Shown: one piece after another, positions 24,514 through 33,639 of the stretch | Position numbering within the stretch: position 1 is the stretch's first letter | How the letters are laid out: the number at the start of each line of letters is the position of its first letter | Origin: Anaerolineaceae bacterium | GTDB taxonomy: Bacteria > Chloroflexota > Anaerolineae > Promineifilales > Promineifilaceae | NCBI GenBank assembly: GCA_002699125.1 | Contig: PABI01000122.1 | Span: forward strand, 1-64,000 | DNA length: 64,000 bases | Reading direction: 5' to 3' | The notes under the pieces: model-generated | What the model was told of the DNA's origin: nothing | Databases searched by the model: none | Seen by the model: only the letters and a program-made list of their open reading frames with translations | Made by a program: the position numbers and the translations under genes

Positions 24514-27192
24514 CTACCGTTTAAAGTCTAACTTGAATGTAAAATCCTGGGGCTGACCATCGTATAATAAAGAGACAACAATCTCATCACTGCCCTCAAA
24601 CAATGGTGACAACGCTGTGATAGTCGCCGCCCATCTGTCCTCTTCGATCAATTCGATTGGATTCTGATTCCCAGATTCCCAAAAGACGCTTACGCGTTCG
24701 TCTTCCAATATAAACTGCTGGCAACTTTCAGATAAATTTTCCGGACCCCATTCCACCCAAAGTTGCAGTGTCTGCAACTCTCCTGTAATAGGTGCGGGGC
24801 TTCCTCCATGAAAAACCAGATATTCATCTTCCCCATTCAGAACGTGAAGCCGGGGATCGGCCGTTGCCAGACATGTTTTAGGTAAAAGAATATTGTTGTA
24901 AAATATCCAGCCGATTACAGCCACAATAGCCACCGTTAAAAGACCACCCCAACGCAGCGCTTTTGGAAGAGTCCAAAACCGCCAACGACGGTCCTGATGT
25001 TGCTTAACCGCAATTTCTTGCCGCAGCGCAACGGCCGTTTCCTGCTCAGCCAACGGTTCCAGCAAAGTTAATGCCTGATCATAATCCCCTTGGGCCGCTG
25101 CTTCGCGGGCTTGTTGCAAGCAATCTTCAATTTTTTCAGCCAGCTGACCTAAAAGCAGATTGACATTTTTGTAATTTGGTTCCAAAAAATCAGTCTCGTC
25201 CAGCAGCTTGTGCGCTTTTAGCCATTCCTGCTGCTGCATAGCTTTCTTGCCCGCCTCATATTGCTGCTCGACCTTGATTTGGCGCTGAACCAGGTCAAGC
25301 ATCTCCCTTTTTTCTGGCGTATCTGAAGCCTTGGCTAAAAAGTATGCCGCGTCATTCCATCGCTTGCCTTCAATGGCTTGCCTGCTTTGGTAAAAAATAC
25401 CTGAATCTTGCTTACGCCTTTCAGCTCGCTCCAGAGCCGCCAGCACGGCTTTGCTGTCCGGGCTAACTTCCAGCGCCTGCTGGTAGGCGGCAATGGCATC
25501 GTCCCATTTTTTTGCTTCATAATGGGCATCACCCCGCTGCTTGCAGGCATTGAATGAATAAGCCTGCCAGGCGGTGCTTAAATCCAGCACAAGTTCGCTT
25601 GCTTTGGCATATCGATTTTCAGGTTGCTTAGCCAGCGCTTTAGCAAAAATGTCGTCAAATTGCCGCGGCAGCGCTGGCTTTAAAGTGGATATTTTGGGTA
25701 TTCGCTTTTTCTCGATGGCCTCTTGAAGCTTTTCTGTTGACATGCTGGTAAACGGCCGTTGCCCACTCAGCAGTTCAAACAGAAGCACGCCAAATTGATA
25801 CACATCAGTTTGCGGCAAAAACGGCTCCCTGGCCCACTGCTCCGGCGACATGTAAGGCAAATAAGACAACGGTTCCTGTTGCCCTAGAATCGCCTCGGTT
25901 AACTCGGCAACGGCCGTTATATGAAAATCTGCCAGAATGCAATGGTCTGCCGAATCGATCAGCACATTGCCCATGTTGATATCACCATGAACACATTGTG
26001 CCGCATGTAGGGCATCCAATGCCTGCGCCAGGCTGTTGGCAATTTCAATGACCTTGTCCACCGGCAATGTGCGCTCTTTGCGAAAGCGCTCACGCAGCGA
26101 AGCCCCATCGACAAACTTCATGGCGATATATGGCTTATTCTCATGGAGATCGATATCGTAAATTGGGACGATGGACTCATGGGTGGGCATGTTCAAGATC
26201 TGCTGGCGCTCGCGTTGGAACAGCTGCCGGTAAGTCTGGTTGCCCACCAGCGGCTGCTTCATAATCTTGAGCGCAACCTGCCGTTCCTCAAACAAGTCAT
26301 GTGCCAGGTACACAATGGCAAACCGGCCATGCTGCAGCTCTTCCTTAATTTCGTACCGTCTCTTTATTTGCTTAGGGCGCAGCAAATTCGCCACGTCTTC
26401 GGCCAGCTCCAGGACGGTTTTGTACCGATTTTCAGGCGCTTTTGCCATTGCCTTTTCCAGGATGGGCTGAATCTTTGCCGGGAGCATCGGGTTAAGCTCC
26501 AGGGCATTGGGAACACGGCCGTTTACATGACGGTCATACAATATGTGCCCATCTGCCTCAGGAAACGGCCGTTGCCCTGTCAACATCTCAAACAGCGTTA
26601 CTCCCAATTGGTAAACGTCCGTATATTGTCCCAGCGGTTTATCTTGCCACTGCTCCGGTGCCATATAAAACATTGAGCCGCCATAAGCAACCGGTACCGC
26701 CCCCGACTCAATTTTGTCAATAGCGGCGGCCAAACCAAAATCGGCCAGAAAAACGGTTCCCTCATCATCCAGTAAAATGTTCGCCGGCTTAATATCTCGA
26801 TGCATGATGCCGCGATTGTGAGCGGTATTAAGGGCCGCCGCGAGGCGATTCAAAATCAAGCTCGTATCGCCCAGCGACATGGCACCATCCCGCGTCAGCC
26901 GTTTATTGAGCACATCAGGCATCAAGCGCATGACCAAATACAGCTGCCCGGATGGCTCATCAGCACCAAAATCATGCACCGGCACGATGGCCCGATGCTC
27001 CAAATTGGCAATTGTTTTTGCTTCGCGCCAAAACCTGTCATGAAAATGGGGATCTTGAGAGAAATTTTTGCGGATAATTTTGAGTGCAACAAACCGATCC
27101 ATTAATGGGTCATGAGCTTCATACACTTCGGCCATGCCGCCTTGACCCAGTTCTTTGACAATTTCGTATCGGCCAAATTTCTTCAACGTCAT
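24514..27192 (-). CDS. Transmembrane Ser/Thr kinase with a second, degenerate kinase domain
   Basis: An 892-residue protein. The ATG at 27192 has AAGG 8 bases upstream; a TTG at 27210 is less likely. Kinase 1 (residues 9-270) is intact: G-loop GQGGMAEV, Lys38, HRDIKPAN at 131-138 and DFG at 151-153. Kinase 2 (280-540) keeps Lys309, Asp404 and Asp422, but has HGDINMGN in place of HRDxKPxN, DFH in place of DFG, and a poor Gly loop, so it is probably a pseudokinase. A TPR-like helical region (about 545-740) leads to one membrane helix (about 752-775) and an exported beta-rich domain. This resembles a PASTA-less PknB-type receptor kinase. Confidence 0.9.
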   Translation of the reverse strand: MTLKKFGRYEIVKELGQGGMAEVYEAHDPLMDRFVALKIIRKNFSQDPHFHDRFWREAKTIANLEHRAIVPVHDFGADEPSGQLYLVMRLMPDVLNKRLTRDGAMSLGDTSLILNRLAAALNTAHNRGIMHRDIKPANILLDDEGTVFLADFGLAAAIDKIESGAVPVAYGGSMFYMAPEQWQDKPLGQYTDVYQLGVTLFEMLTGQRPFPEADGHILYDRHVNGRVPNALELNPMLPAKIQPILEKAMAKAPENRYKTVLELAEDVANLLRPKQIKRRYEIKEELQHGRFAIVYLAHDLFEERQVALKIMKQPLVGNQTYRQLFQRERQQILNMPTHESIVPIYDIDLHENKPYIAMKFVDGASLRERFRKERTLPVDKVIEIANSLAQALDALHAAQCVHGDINMGNVLIDSADHCILADFHITAVAELTEAILGQQEPLSYLPYMSPEQWAREPFLPQTDVYQFGVLLFELLSGQRPFTSMSTEKLQEAIEKKRIPKISTLKPALPRQFDDIFAKALAKQPENRYAKASELVLDLSTAWQAYSFNACKQRGDAHYEAKKWDDAIAAYQQALEVSPDSKAVLAALERAERRKQDSGIFYQSRQAIEGKRWNDAAYFLAKASDTPEKREMLDLVQRQIKVEQQYEAGKKAMQQQEWLKAHKLLDETDFLEPNYKNVNLLLGQLAEKIEDCLQQAREAAAQGDYDQALTLLEPLAEQETAVALRQEIAVKQHQDRRWRFWTLPKALRWGGLLTVAIVAVIGWIFYNNILLPKTCLATADPRLHVLNGEDEYLVFHGGSPAPITGELQTLQLWVEWGPENLSESCQQFILEDERVSVFWESGNQNPIELIEEDRWAATITALSPLFEGSDEIVVSLLYDGQPQDFTFKLDFKR

Positions 27193-27515
27193 AAATGGAA
27201 CCTTTTGCAATATACTTCAGATCAACACGGGGCTTCTGCCTCGCCAGTAGAGTAATCTGCCTGATTCGGGCCGGAAAGCGCAACAAACTTCCCGCAACGG
27301 CCGTTTCAAACAAACTGCCTCTGCGCAGAATTCCTTCATTTACATATTCAGTTTTGCCAATACAGTTAGAATTTGTTTCCGATAAAAGCGCAACTGGGGG
27401 CATTATACAGAACACCCACCTGTAAAGTAAAGGCGCAATTGTGTAAAGTGTCACACTTATAGTGCGTTTTGCCAATATTTTGCCCCATTTCCATCGTCTC
27501 AGGTAAGATCAGCCT
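27193..27515. promoter_or_regulatory. Divergent intergenic region between the dual kinase and yqeB
   Basis: A 323-base spacer with no credible gene. It must hold the promoters of both flanking genes. The only clear symmetric site is AAGTGT-C-ACACTT at 27446-27458, a possible operator, about 60 bases before the yqeB start. One ACGGCCGT octamer lies at about 27298. No ribosome binding site of note is seen for yqeB. Confidence 0.4.
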
Positions 27516-28322
27516 ATGTTATTTCCACAACAACTCGTCATTTTGCGCGGTGGCGGCGATCTGGCAACGGGCGTGGCCTACCGGTTACACAAAGCTGGTT
27601 TCCCGCTCATCGTCCTAGAATTAGCCCAGCCGCTGGTGGTGCGTAGAAAGGTGGCGCTGGCAACGGCCGTTCTTGATGGCCATATTCAGATCGAATCGCT
27701 CCACGCTCAACACGTCGAAACAGCCGACCACGCTTTACAGCTTGCCCAATCCGGCAAAATACCCGTTCTCGTCGCTCCCCAACTATTAACCATTTACCAT
27801 TTACCATTTACCATTTTGATCGACGCCCGCATGGCCAAACGCAACATCGACACCCGCATCGACCAGGCCGAGCTGGTCATCGCCCTGGGACCGGGCTTCA
27901 CCGCCGGGGTTGATTGCCACGCCGTCATCGAGACAATGCGCGGCCATACCCTTGGGCGTGTCATTTGGAAAGGCAGCGCGCTGCCAAACACGGGCACGCC
28001 AGGCATTGTGGCCGGAAAAGGGGCAGAGCGGGTGCTGCGCGCCCCGGCGTCGGGCAAGGTTGAATGGCGATTGACGATTGGCGATGTGGTTCAGACAGGC
28101 GAAATCATTGGGGAAGTGGCCGGGTCGCCAATCGCAGCACCTTTTGCCGGGGTGCTGCGCGGGCTGATCGCCCCCGGCAGCGAAGTGCCCGCCGGACTCA
28201 AAATTGGCGATCTAGACGCCCGCGCCGACGTTTCTGCTTGCTTCACCATTTCCGACAAGGCGCTGGCCATCGGCGGCGGCGTGCTGGAAGCGATTCTCAT
28301 TCATCTAAACCAGCAGCGATGA
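27516..28322 (+). CDS. yqeB: Molybdenum hydroxylase maturation protein, YqeB/EF2563 family
   Basis: A 268-residue protein of the family found with selenium-dependent molybdenum hydroxylases. A Rossmann-like start (ILRGGGDLATGVAYRL) and the conserved IDARMAKRN and LGPGF segments are visible; the C-terminal half has lipoyl-like barrel character (RAPASGKVEW, IAAPFAGVLRG). The biochemical role is unproven. Four perfect ACCATTT heptamers (27789-27816) sit in frame just before IDARMAK, giving the odd LLTIYHLPFTIL. The gene overlaps the next by ATGA, so translation is coupled. It may serve the Mo-hydroxylase at 14.7-19 kb. Confidence 0.85.
   Translation: MLFPQQLVILRGGGDLATGVAYRLHKAGFPLIVLELAQPLVVRRKVALATAVLDGHIQIESLHAQHVETADHALQLAQSGKIPVLVAPQLLTIYHLPFTILIDARMAKRNIDTRIDQAELVIALGPGFTAGVDCHAVIETMRGHTLGRVIWKGSALPNTGTPGIVAGKGAERVLRAPASGKVEWRLTIGDVVQTGEIIGEVAGSPIAAPFAGVLRGLIAPGSEVPAGLKIGDLDARADVSACFTISDKALAIGGGVLEAILIHLNQQR
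27789..27816 (+). repeat. Four tandem ACCATTT heptamers inside yqeB
   Basis: Four exact copies of ACCATTT fill 28 bases within the coding frame. Three copies equal 21 bases, so gain or loss of three would keep the frame, while a change of one or two would break it. The units look like spacer repeats that have entered the gene. Confidence 0.75.
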
Positions 28323-29671
28323 GCCAAAATCTCACTCTCCCCGCCGCATTTGCGCTGCAACCTCGTGATGAATTGATTGCCTTTGTGGGCGGTGGTGGCA
28401 AAACCAGCCTGCTGTTTGCTCTAGGCGCTGCCCTGCCGGGGCGACGCATCCTCACCACTACCACGCGCATCTTTGCCGCGCAGATGAAACTGGCCCCAGA
28501 AGTAATTTTTGCCACAGAGGACATAGAGAAATCCGAGGGGAAGATCGGAGATGCCCTGGATCGGCATGGAACATGCCTCGTGGTGGGAGAAGTAGAGGGT
28601 GAAAAAGCGAGAGGCGTACCGCCGGAACTGCCGGGCCAATGGCTGGCGCGTCCGGATGTTGATTTTGTGCTGGTTGAGGCAGATGGCTCGCGGATGCGGC
28701 CCATCAAGGCACCGGCGGCTCACGAGCCGGTGATTCCGCCCGCCGCAACGCTGGTGGTGCCAGTGGTGGGGATCGATGCCTTGGACGGCCGTTTCTCCCA
28801 AATCACCCACCGGCCAGAGTTAGCAGCGGAACTGCTTCAGTGGTCGGCAATCCGTGAGCAGTTATCGGCAAGGGATGTGGCGCGATTGGTGACGCATCCG
28901 CAAGGTGGCTTGAAAGGTGTGCCGGGGCGCGCGCGGGTGATACCGTTTATCAATAAGGTGGAAACGGCCGTACAGCTCAAAGCCGCCCGCCAGATTGCCC
29001 AACAAATCCTGCACACACCACGCATCGACCGGGTGATCATCGGCGCAGTCAAAACAGAGCAGCCGGTGCAGGAGGTGCAGCAGCGGATAACGGCCGTTAT
29101 CCTGGCGGCCGGTGAAGGCAAGCGGATGGGCGAAACGAAGCAGCTTTTGCCCTGGGGCAACACCACGGTCTTGGGCCAAACCATCCGCAATTTGCAGCAA
29201 ACGGCCGTCCACAACCTCCTCGTCATCACCGGGCACGAAGCAGAGTCAGTTAACCGGATTGCCCAGGAAGCAGATGTCAAAACTTTACATAACCCGGACT
29301 ATGCGGCGGGGGAGATGCTCTCTTCGTTGCAAACGGCCGTGCGCCAGCTGCCTGAAAATATTACGGCCGTGCTTGTCATGCTGGCCGACCAGCCAATGGT
29401 GAAGCCGGAAACGATTGATTTGCTGCTGGCGGCATACTGGCAAGGGCACAGCGACCTGATCGCCCCCATGTTTGCCGGGCGGCGGGGCAATCCGGTGCTC
29501 ATTGGCCGCAGCTACTTTGCCGAACTGCTGGCCCTGCCCCCCGGCGACGCCCCGCGCACCCTGCTGCGCCGCCACGCTGACAAACTGCACCTGGTCAAAG
29601 TCCCCACCGATTCCATCTTGCGTGATCTGGACAAGCCGGCGCAGTATGAACGGGAACGGCCATCATCATAA
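28319..29671 (+). CDS. Fusion of YqeC-like maturation protein and MocA-like nucleotidyltransferase
   Basis: A 450-residue fusion. The ATG at 28319 overlaps the yqeB stop; the open frame upstream of it lies inside yqeB. Residues 1-245 are YqeC-like: P-loop VGGGGKTS, TTTTRI, and VEADGSRMRPIKAPA. Residues 255-445 are MocA-like: AVILAAGEGKRMGETKQLLP, LADQPMV and GRRGNPVLI. MocA proteins transfer CMP to the molybdenum cofactor to make the cytosine dinucleotide; YqeC is linked to selenium-dependent Mo hydroxylases. Joining them suggests coupled steps of cofactor finishing. Residues near WSAIREQLSARD may be repeat-derived. The MocA half carries four ACGGCCGT octamers within 280 bases. Confidence 0.88.
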   Translation: MSQNLTLPAAFALQPRDELIAFVGGGGKTSLLFALGAALPGRRILTTTTRIFAAQMKLAPEVIFATEDIEKSEGKIGDALDRHGTCLVVGEVEGEKARGVPPELPGQWLARPDVDFVLVEADGSRMRPIKAPAAHEPVIPPAATLVVPVVGIDALDGRFSQITHRPELAAELLQWSAIREQLSARDVARLVTHPQGGLKGVPGRARVIPFINKVETAVQLKAARQIAQQILHTPRIDRVIIGAVKTEQPVQEVQQRITAVILAAGEGKRMGETKQLLPWGNTTVLGQTIRNLQQTAVHNLLVITGHEAESVNRIAQEADVKTLHNPDYAAGEMLSSLQTAVRQLPENITAVLVMLADQPMVKPETIDLLLAAYWQGHSDLIAPMFAGRRGNPVLIGRSYFAELLALPPGDAPRTLLRRHADKLHLVKVPTDSILRDLDKPAQYERERPSS

Positions 29672-29707
29672 CCGGTCATGATGCGTGCCTGAATCACGTT
29701 TCACGTT

Positions 29708-32503
29708 TCACACATCACTCATTGCTGCTTGATCCAGCGCGGCCAAACGATCATTCACCATTTCCACTGTGTTTTGGTCCCCAATTTGGCGGAAGATGGC
29801 CAGGCTTTGCTGATAATGCGCTTGGGCTTCGGCGCTGTTTTGGCTGGCAGCGGCCGTATCCCCCAAATACATGCGGCATAAGCCCTGCCCCCGTGCATCC
29901 CCCATTGCCTCCCGAATGGCCAGGCTTTCTTCATAATTTGCCTGGGCCGTGGCAAATTCGCCCAGTGCATAAGCCACCCGTCCAATATTAACCAACGAAA
30001 ACCCCATGCTCCACCGGTTGCCCAGCGCCTGTTCCAAACGCAGGCTGGCCTGGGAATGATTGAGCGCCGCTTCATACTGCTTTTGCACATATGCGATCTG
30101 GCTCAAAATATTGTTGCTGATTGCCTGACTGTATTGGTTCGCCTGTTCGGTCGCAATTGCCAGCGCCTCTTCACACAGTGCTTGAGCCGTTTCAAAATCG
30201 TCCAGCGACAGGTTTACTACCGCCAAAAAGTTCAGCGTGTAGGTTAAAGCTTCCGGATCGCCATCGGGATGCAGCACAGCCAGACTTTGCGTGAGCAGCG
30301 CCACGGCCTGTTGCTGCTTGCCAGACAAAAAAGCAAACCAACCCTGACGCGCCGCCAGTTTGGCCACCACCGGACGCGGTGCCTGCCCTTCCAGACGATT
30401 AGCGGCCAGACCAAACAGCTCCAGTCCCTCACGAAACCAGCTGCGCATGTAAAAAAAGAGGGACAGCGCCTCTGTAGCCCTGTCCAGCACGGCTACGTCA
30501 GCCTGGTCAACAGCCAGCCGCCACGCCTGGCGGATATTTTCAATTTCCTGGTTGATAGTGGCCAGGGCATGCAGCTGATTTTCACCTTGCAAATCGGCCG
30601 CCTGCGCCGCCACTAAATCGAGGTAGTAACGGCCGTATCGCTGGCGCAAGTCAAAGCCCACCTGTCCGTTTTCTAAATGTTCGGCGGCAAACTGGCGCAC
30701 CACGGCCAGCATCTCGTAGCGGGATGTAGCAACTGCGGCCGTTTCTCCCAACTGGCGGCGCAAAAACGATTTATCCAGCAGGGCAGAAAGCTGCGGCAGC
30801 CGCGCCTGAGTCACCTGAGCCGCCGCCTGTCGCTCAAACCCACCCTGGAAAATGGCCAGCTGGGCCAGCGTCTGCTGCTCGGTAGCGGTGAGCAGTTGCC
30901 AGGAATAATCGAACACGGCGCGCAGGCTGCTATGACGCTGCGGCAGATCCACCGCGCTGGCGTTGAGACTGTCCAGATTGTGGCGCAGTTCGGCCAAAAT
31001 TTCCGGGCAAGAAAGCAAGCGCACCCAGGCGGCAGCTAACTCAATCGCCAATGGCAAACCGTCCAGCAGCTGGCAAATCTGGACAACGGCCGTTACCGAC
31101 CAGTCCCCCGTCTCCCTCAGCACAAAGCGGGACTCCACCTGCTGCGCCCGCTGTACAAACAAGGCCATCGCCGGACTTAAATCAACATCGGTTACGGCAG
31201 CAGTGGCCGCAACCGGGAGTCCGCCCAGCGTCAGCACACGCTCCTCGACCAGGTTAAGCCGCTCGCGCGAGGTCACCAGCAGGTTGAGCGCCGGGGCCTG
31301 CTCCAGCAGCGCCAAAATGAGCGTGCGTCCCGGCTGCATGAGGTGTTCCAGATTGTCCAGCACGAGCAGCATTTTTTTGTCTTGCAGGTAGCCCAACAGC
31401 TGCGCCTGTGGCTCAGCCGAACCGGCAAACGTGTAACCGATGGCTTCGGCCACGGCCGTTACCAGCGGATTAAATCCGGCTGATTCCACGGCCGCCACGC
31501 CCGCCAGCGGCACAAAAAAGATGCCATGCATAAACGGTCCCAGGTGGGCGGTGGCCGCCAGCCAGGCTGCTTCCAATGCCAGGCGCGTTTTGCCCATACC
31601 GCCCGGCCCCACAATCGTGTGCAGCCGCTGCGCCGGGTCGGCCAGCCAGGCAGATAGCTGGGCCAGCTCTTCGTCGCGCCCGATTAAGTTTTGCTCACGC
31701 GGGGGCAGTTGGTACGGCCGTTCGCCCGTTGCTTCCTGAATTTGTGCGGCCAATGCGGCCGTTTCCGGCAGTGGCTCCACGCCCAATTCTTCTTGCAGCG
31801 TCTCGCAGAAAGTCTGGTACGCAGCCAGCGCCGCGTTTCGTTCCCCCAGCTGGGCCAGAGCGCGCATAAGCTGCTGCTGGGCTGGTTCACGCCACGGCTC
31901 GATGGCCAACTGCTGGCGGGCAAAATCTGCCGCCTGTTCGTACTCACCGCGCCGCTCGTGGAACTGTGTCAGTTCATCCAGCGCGGCCAGTGCCATCTCT
32001 TGCAGCTGCTGGCGCTGCCCCAGCAGCCATTCTTCAAAGGCGGTGCTGTCTTCCAAAAAGAAACCGTCGAGGAAGGGACCTGTGTAGTGGGATACGGCCG
32101 TGGCCGCCAACGCCATGCACGCCGCACAATCGGCCTCTTGCCCACCCCGGTGCTGCGCACAACCAGCCAGGCCAGCCTGAAACTGCACCACATCCAGGGT
32201 GTGGTCACTTTCCTGGTTGAACTGGGTCGATTCGCGTGAGGTCAGCAGAAATGGCGGCTCCGCTTGGGCGTCATGGATGGCCCGGCGCAAGCGGCTGAGC
32301 GTCTGGCGCAGATTGGTGCGGGCCGCGTCATCAGGCATCTCGGGGAACAGAAGGCCAATCAACATCTCGCGGCGATGAGGCCGGGCGGCTTCCATGGCCA
32401 AAAAAATCAGCAGGGCTTCAATCCGCTTGGCCCGCGATTCGGAAATTGGTTCATCGTCAATTGCAGCTTGGAAACCACCAAAGAAGTTGAGCGTCAGGTG
32501 CAT
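29708..32503 (-). CDS. BTAD/SARP-type transcriptional regulator with AAA ATPase and TPR domains
   Basis: A 931-residue regulator. Residues 1-95 are a winged-helix DNA-binding domain of OmpR/SARP type (LTLNFFGGFQ at the start), and 100-255 the bacterial transcriptional activation domain. An NB-ARC/AAA module follows with Walker A GPGGMGKT at 299-306 and Walker B LLVLDNLE near 370. Residues about 640-925 are TPR repeats. The layout matches AfsR/MalT-like regulators, in which nucleotide and ligand binding control DNA binding. The target is unknown, but an 11-bp-period direct repeat typical of SARP sites lies 26-46 bases before its start, so autoregulation and control of the divergent ParB-like gene are plausible. 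Confidence 0.9.
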   Translation of the reverse strand: MHLTLNFFGGFQAAIDDEPISESRAKRIEALLIFLAMEAARPHRREMLIGLLFPEMPDDAARTNLRQTLSRLRRAIHDAQAEPPFLLTSRESTQFNQESDHTLDVVQFQAGLAGCAQHRGGQEADCAACMALAATAVSHYTGPFLDGFFLEDSTAFEEWLLGQRQQLQEMALAALDELTQFHERRGEYEQAADFARQQLAIEPWREPAQQQLMRALAQLGERNAALAAYQTFCETLQEELGVEPLPETAALAAQIQEATGERPYQLPPREQNLIGRDEELAQLSAWLADPAQRLHTIVGPGGMGKTRLALEAAWLAATAHLGPFMHGIFFVPLAGVAAVESAGFNPLVTAVAEAIGYTFAGSAEPQAQLLGYLQDKKMLLVLDNLEHLMQPGRTLILALLEQAPALNLLVTSRERLNLVEERVLTLGGLPVAATAAVTDVDLSPAMALFVQRAQQVESRFVLRETGDWSVTAVVQICQLLDGLPLAIELAAAWVRLLSCPEILAELRHNLDSLNASAVDLPQRHSSLRAVFDYSWQLLTATEQQTLAQLAIFQGGFERQAAAQVTQARLPQLSALLDKSFLRRQLGETAAVATSRYEMLAVVRQFAAEHLENGQVGFDLRQRYGRYYLDLVAAQAADLQGENQLHALATINQEIENIRQAWRLAVDQADVAVLDRATEALSLFFYMRSWFREGLELFGLAANRLEGQAPRPVVAKLAARQGWFAFLSGKQQQAVALLTQSLAVLHPDGDPEALTYTLNFLAVVNLSLDDFETAQALCEEALAIATEQANQYSQAISNNILSQIAYVQKQYEAALNHSQASLRLEQALGNRWSMGFSLVNIGRVAYALGEFATAQANYEESLAIREAMGDARGQGLCRMYLGDTAAASQNSAEAQAHYQQSLAIFRQIGDQNTVEMVNDRLAALDQAAMSDV

Positions 32504-32528
32504 GGCGCATTTTAGCTGATGCTAGAGA

Positions 32529-32549
32529 TTGTGTCACGTTTGTGTCACG
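32529..32549. promoter_or_regulatory. Tandem direct repeat with 11-base period, candidate SARP operator
   Basis: TTGTGTCACG occurs at 32529-32538 and identically at 32540-32549. An 11-base period puts both copies on the same face of the helix, which is the classic arrangement for SARP/BTAD regulators. It lies between the divergent regulator (start 32503) and ParB-like gene (start 32616). Confidence 0.5.
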
Positions 32550-32615
32550 GAACGGCCGTATCCTACCCACCAGTTAAGTTTTGGCACAGGAAATCGGCAA
32601 GTAAAGGACAAACTC

Positions 32616-33038
32616 ATGTTTTCAGCGACCACAATCCCCACACAAAAATTGCAAAATTGGGCCGGCAAAACCATCGCCCGCTTCACCCAAAAAGCACAAG
32701 CCCTGCCCACGTTGAATCAAGCCATGGCCGGTCGCGCCATCGCCAATACCCAATACGCCGGTGTCCGCCAGGTGCCGATGAGCCAGATTAAAGGCACAGC
32801 AAGTGAATCCCGCAGCCACGACTTCGACGCCGATTTTCGCCTGACCAACCAGCACAGCCGCAGCCGTCTGGAAGGTGTACGCCAGGCACGTCAACAGCTG
32901 GCCGCTTTGCCGCCAATCTCCCTGGTAGCCGTTGGCAATGCCTACTACGTTCAAGATGGCCACCATCGCGTTTCAGTATTTCGGGATTGTGACCAGACCA
33001 CCATCGCCGCCCACGTCACCGTTTTGGAACTGCAATAA
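32616..33038 (+). CDS. ParB-like domain protein
   Basis: A 140-residue protein starting at the ATG at 32616 with AAAGGA upstream; the frame is open to 32529 but only through the regulatory repeat. The N-terminal half is basic and helical. The C-terminal part (about residues 90-140) has the ParB/Srx fold signature, with LPPISLVAVGNAYYVQDGHH followed by RVSVFR, the region that binds and hydrolyses CTP in ParB or acts as nuclease or sulfiredoxin in relatives. No helix-turn-helix is seen, so it is not a partition ParB. The function is unknown. It is divergent from, and may be controlled by, the BTAD regulator. Confidence 0.68.
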   Translation: MFSATTIPTQKLQNWAGKTIARFTQKAQALPTLNQAMAGRAIANTQYAGVRQVPMSQIKGTASESRSHDFDADFRLTNQHSRSRLEGVRQARQQLAALPPISLVAVGNAYYVQDGHHRVSVFRDCDQTTIAAHVTVLELQ

Positions 33039-33068
33039 ATCTGGCGTGAAGCATGTTGCGTGACTAAA

Positions 33069-33602
33069 TTACGTTTCCCCGATTGCGTCTTCTTCTAGAC
33101 CAATGGCCATCAGGTAGCCTCGGGCACGTTCGGTGAGCGGATATTGATTCACCAGTGCCCAGAAGTTGGGACCGTGATTGGCTTCTTCCAGATGAGCCAG
33201 CTCATGCACCACCACATATTTAAGCACCCACTCGGGCATTGTGGCTAACCTGTGGCTGATGCGAATGGTGCCCAATGAGGGGGTGCAGCTACCAAACCGC
33301 TTATTCTGATTCGTGACATAGCGAATGGATTGCCACTGTAATCCGCCCGCAAAATACGTTTGGTTAAGCTGGCGAGCTATTTCCTCCAGGTCCGCATCCG
33401 ATTGCGGCGAACGGCGCACCTTTTTTTGCAGCCGTTTTTGCAGCTTTTCAATAATGGGAGCCAATTCTTTGTTGCTCATGCGGGCTGGCGCGCGCACACA
33501 CAAAACGCCGTTTTTCAGTTCGGCGCTGACTGTCTTTTTTCGGTTTTTGCTGCGAATGATTTCCACAGGCCATGCGGTATTGTTTGTGTTCGAATCGGTC
33601 AT
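33069..33602 (-). CDS. YgjP-like zinc metallopeptidase (DUF45/M48 type)
   Basis: A 177-residue protein. The zinc site is HELAH (His133, Glu134, His137) followed by NHGPNFW with a third His at 143. The preceding KRFGSCTPSLGTIRIS segment is the conserved core of the YgjP/SprT-like family. The family is predicted to contain metal-dependent peptidases; substrates are not established. No signal peptide, so cytoplasmic. It is 99 bases downstream of the DUF1206 gene and separated from it by a terminator. Confidence 0.85.
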   Translation of the reverse strand: MTDSNTNNTAWPVEIIRSKNRKKTVSAELKNGVLCVRAPARMSNKELAPIIEKLQKRLQKKVRRSPQSDADLEEIARQLNQTYFAGGLQWQSIRYVTNQNKRFGSCTPSLGTIRISHRLATMPEWVLKYVVVHELAHLEEANHGPNFWALVNQYPLTERARGYLMAIGLEEDAIGET

Positions 33603-33639
33603 GCCGCGATTATATCTCAGCTGATCTGAATGAGAAGCA

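Noticed and set aside
27119..27475. A 118-codon minus-strand frame upstream of the dual kinase
   Set aside because: It overlaps the kinase start in another frame, has no ribosome binding site or motif, and lies in the promoter region.
28064..28318. N-terminal extension of the YqeC-MocA fusion
   Set aside because: The extension lies wholly in yqeB in another frame; the ATGA overlap at 28319 gives the natural start.
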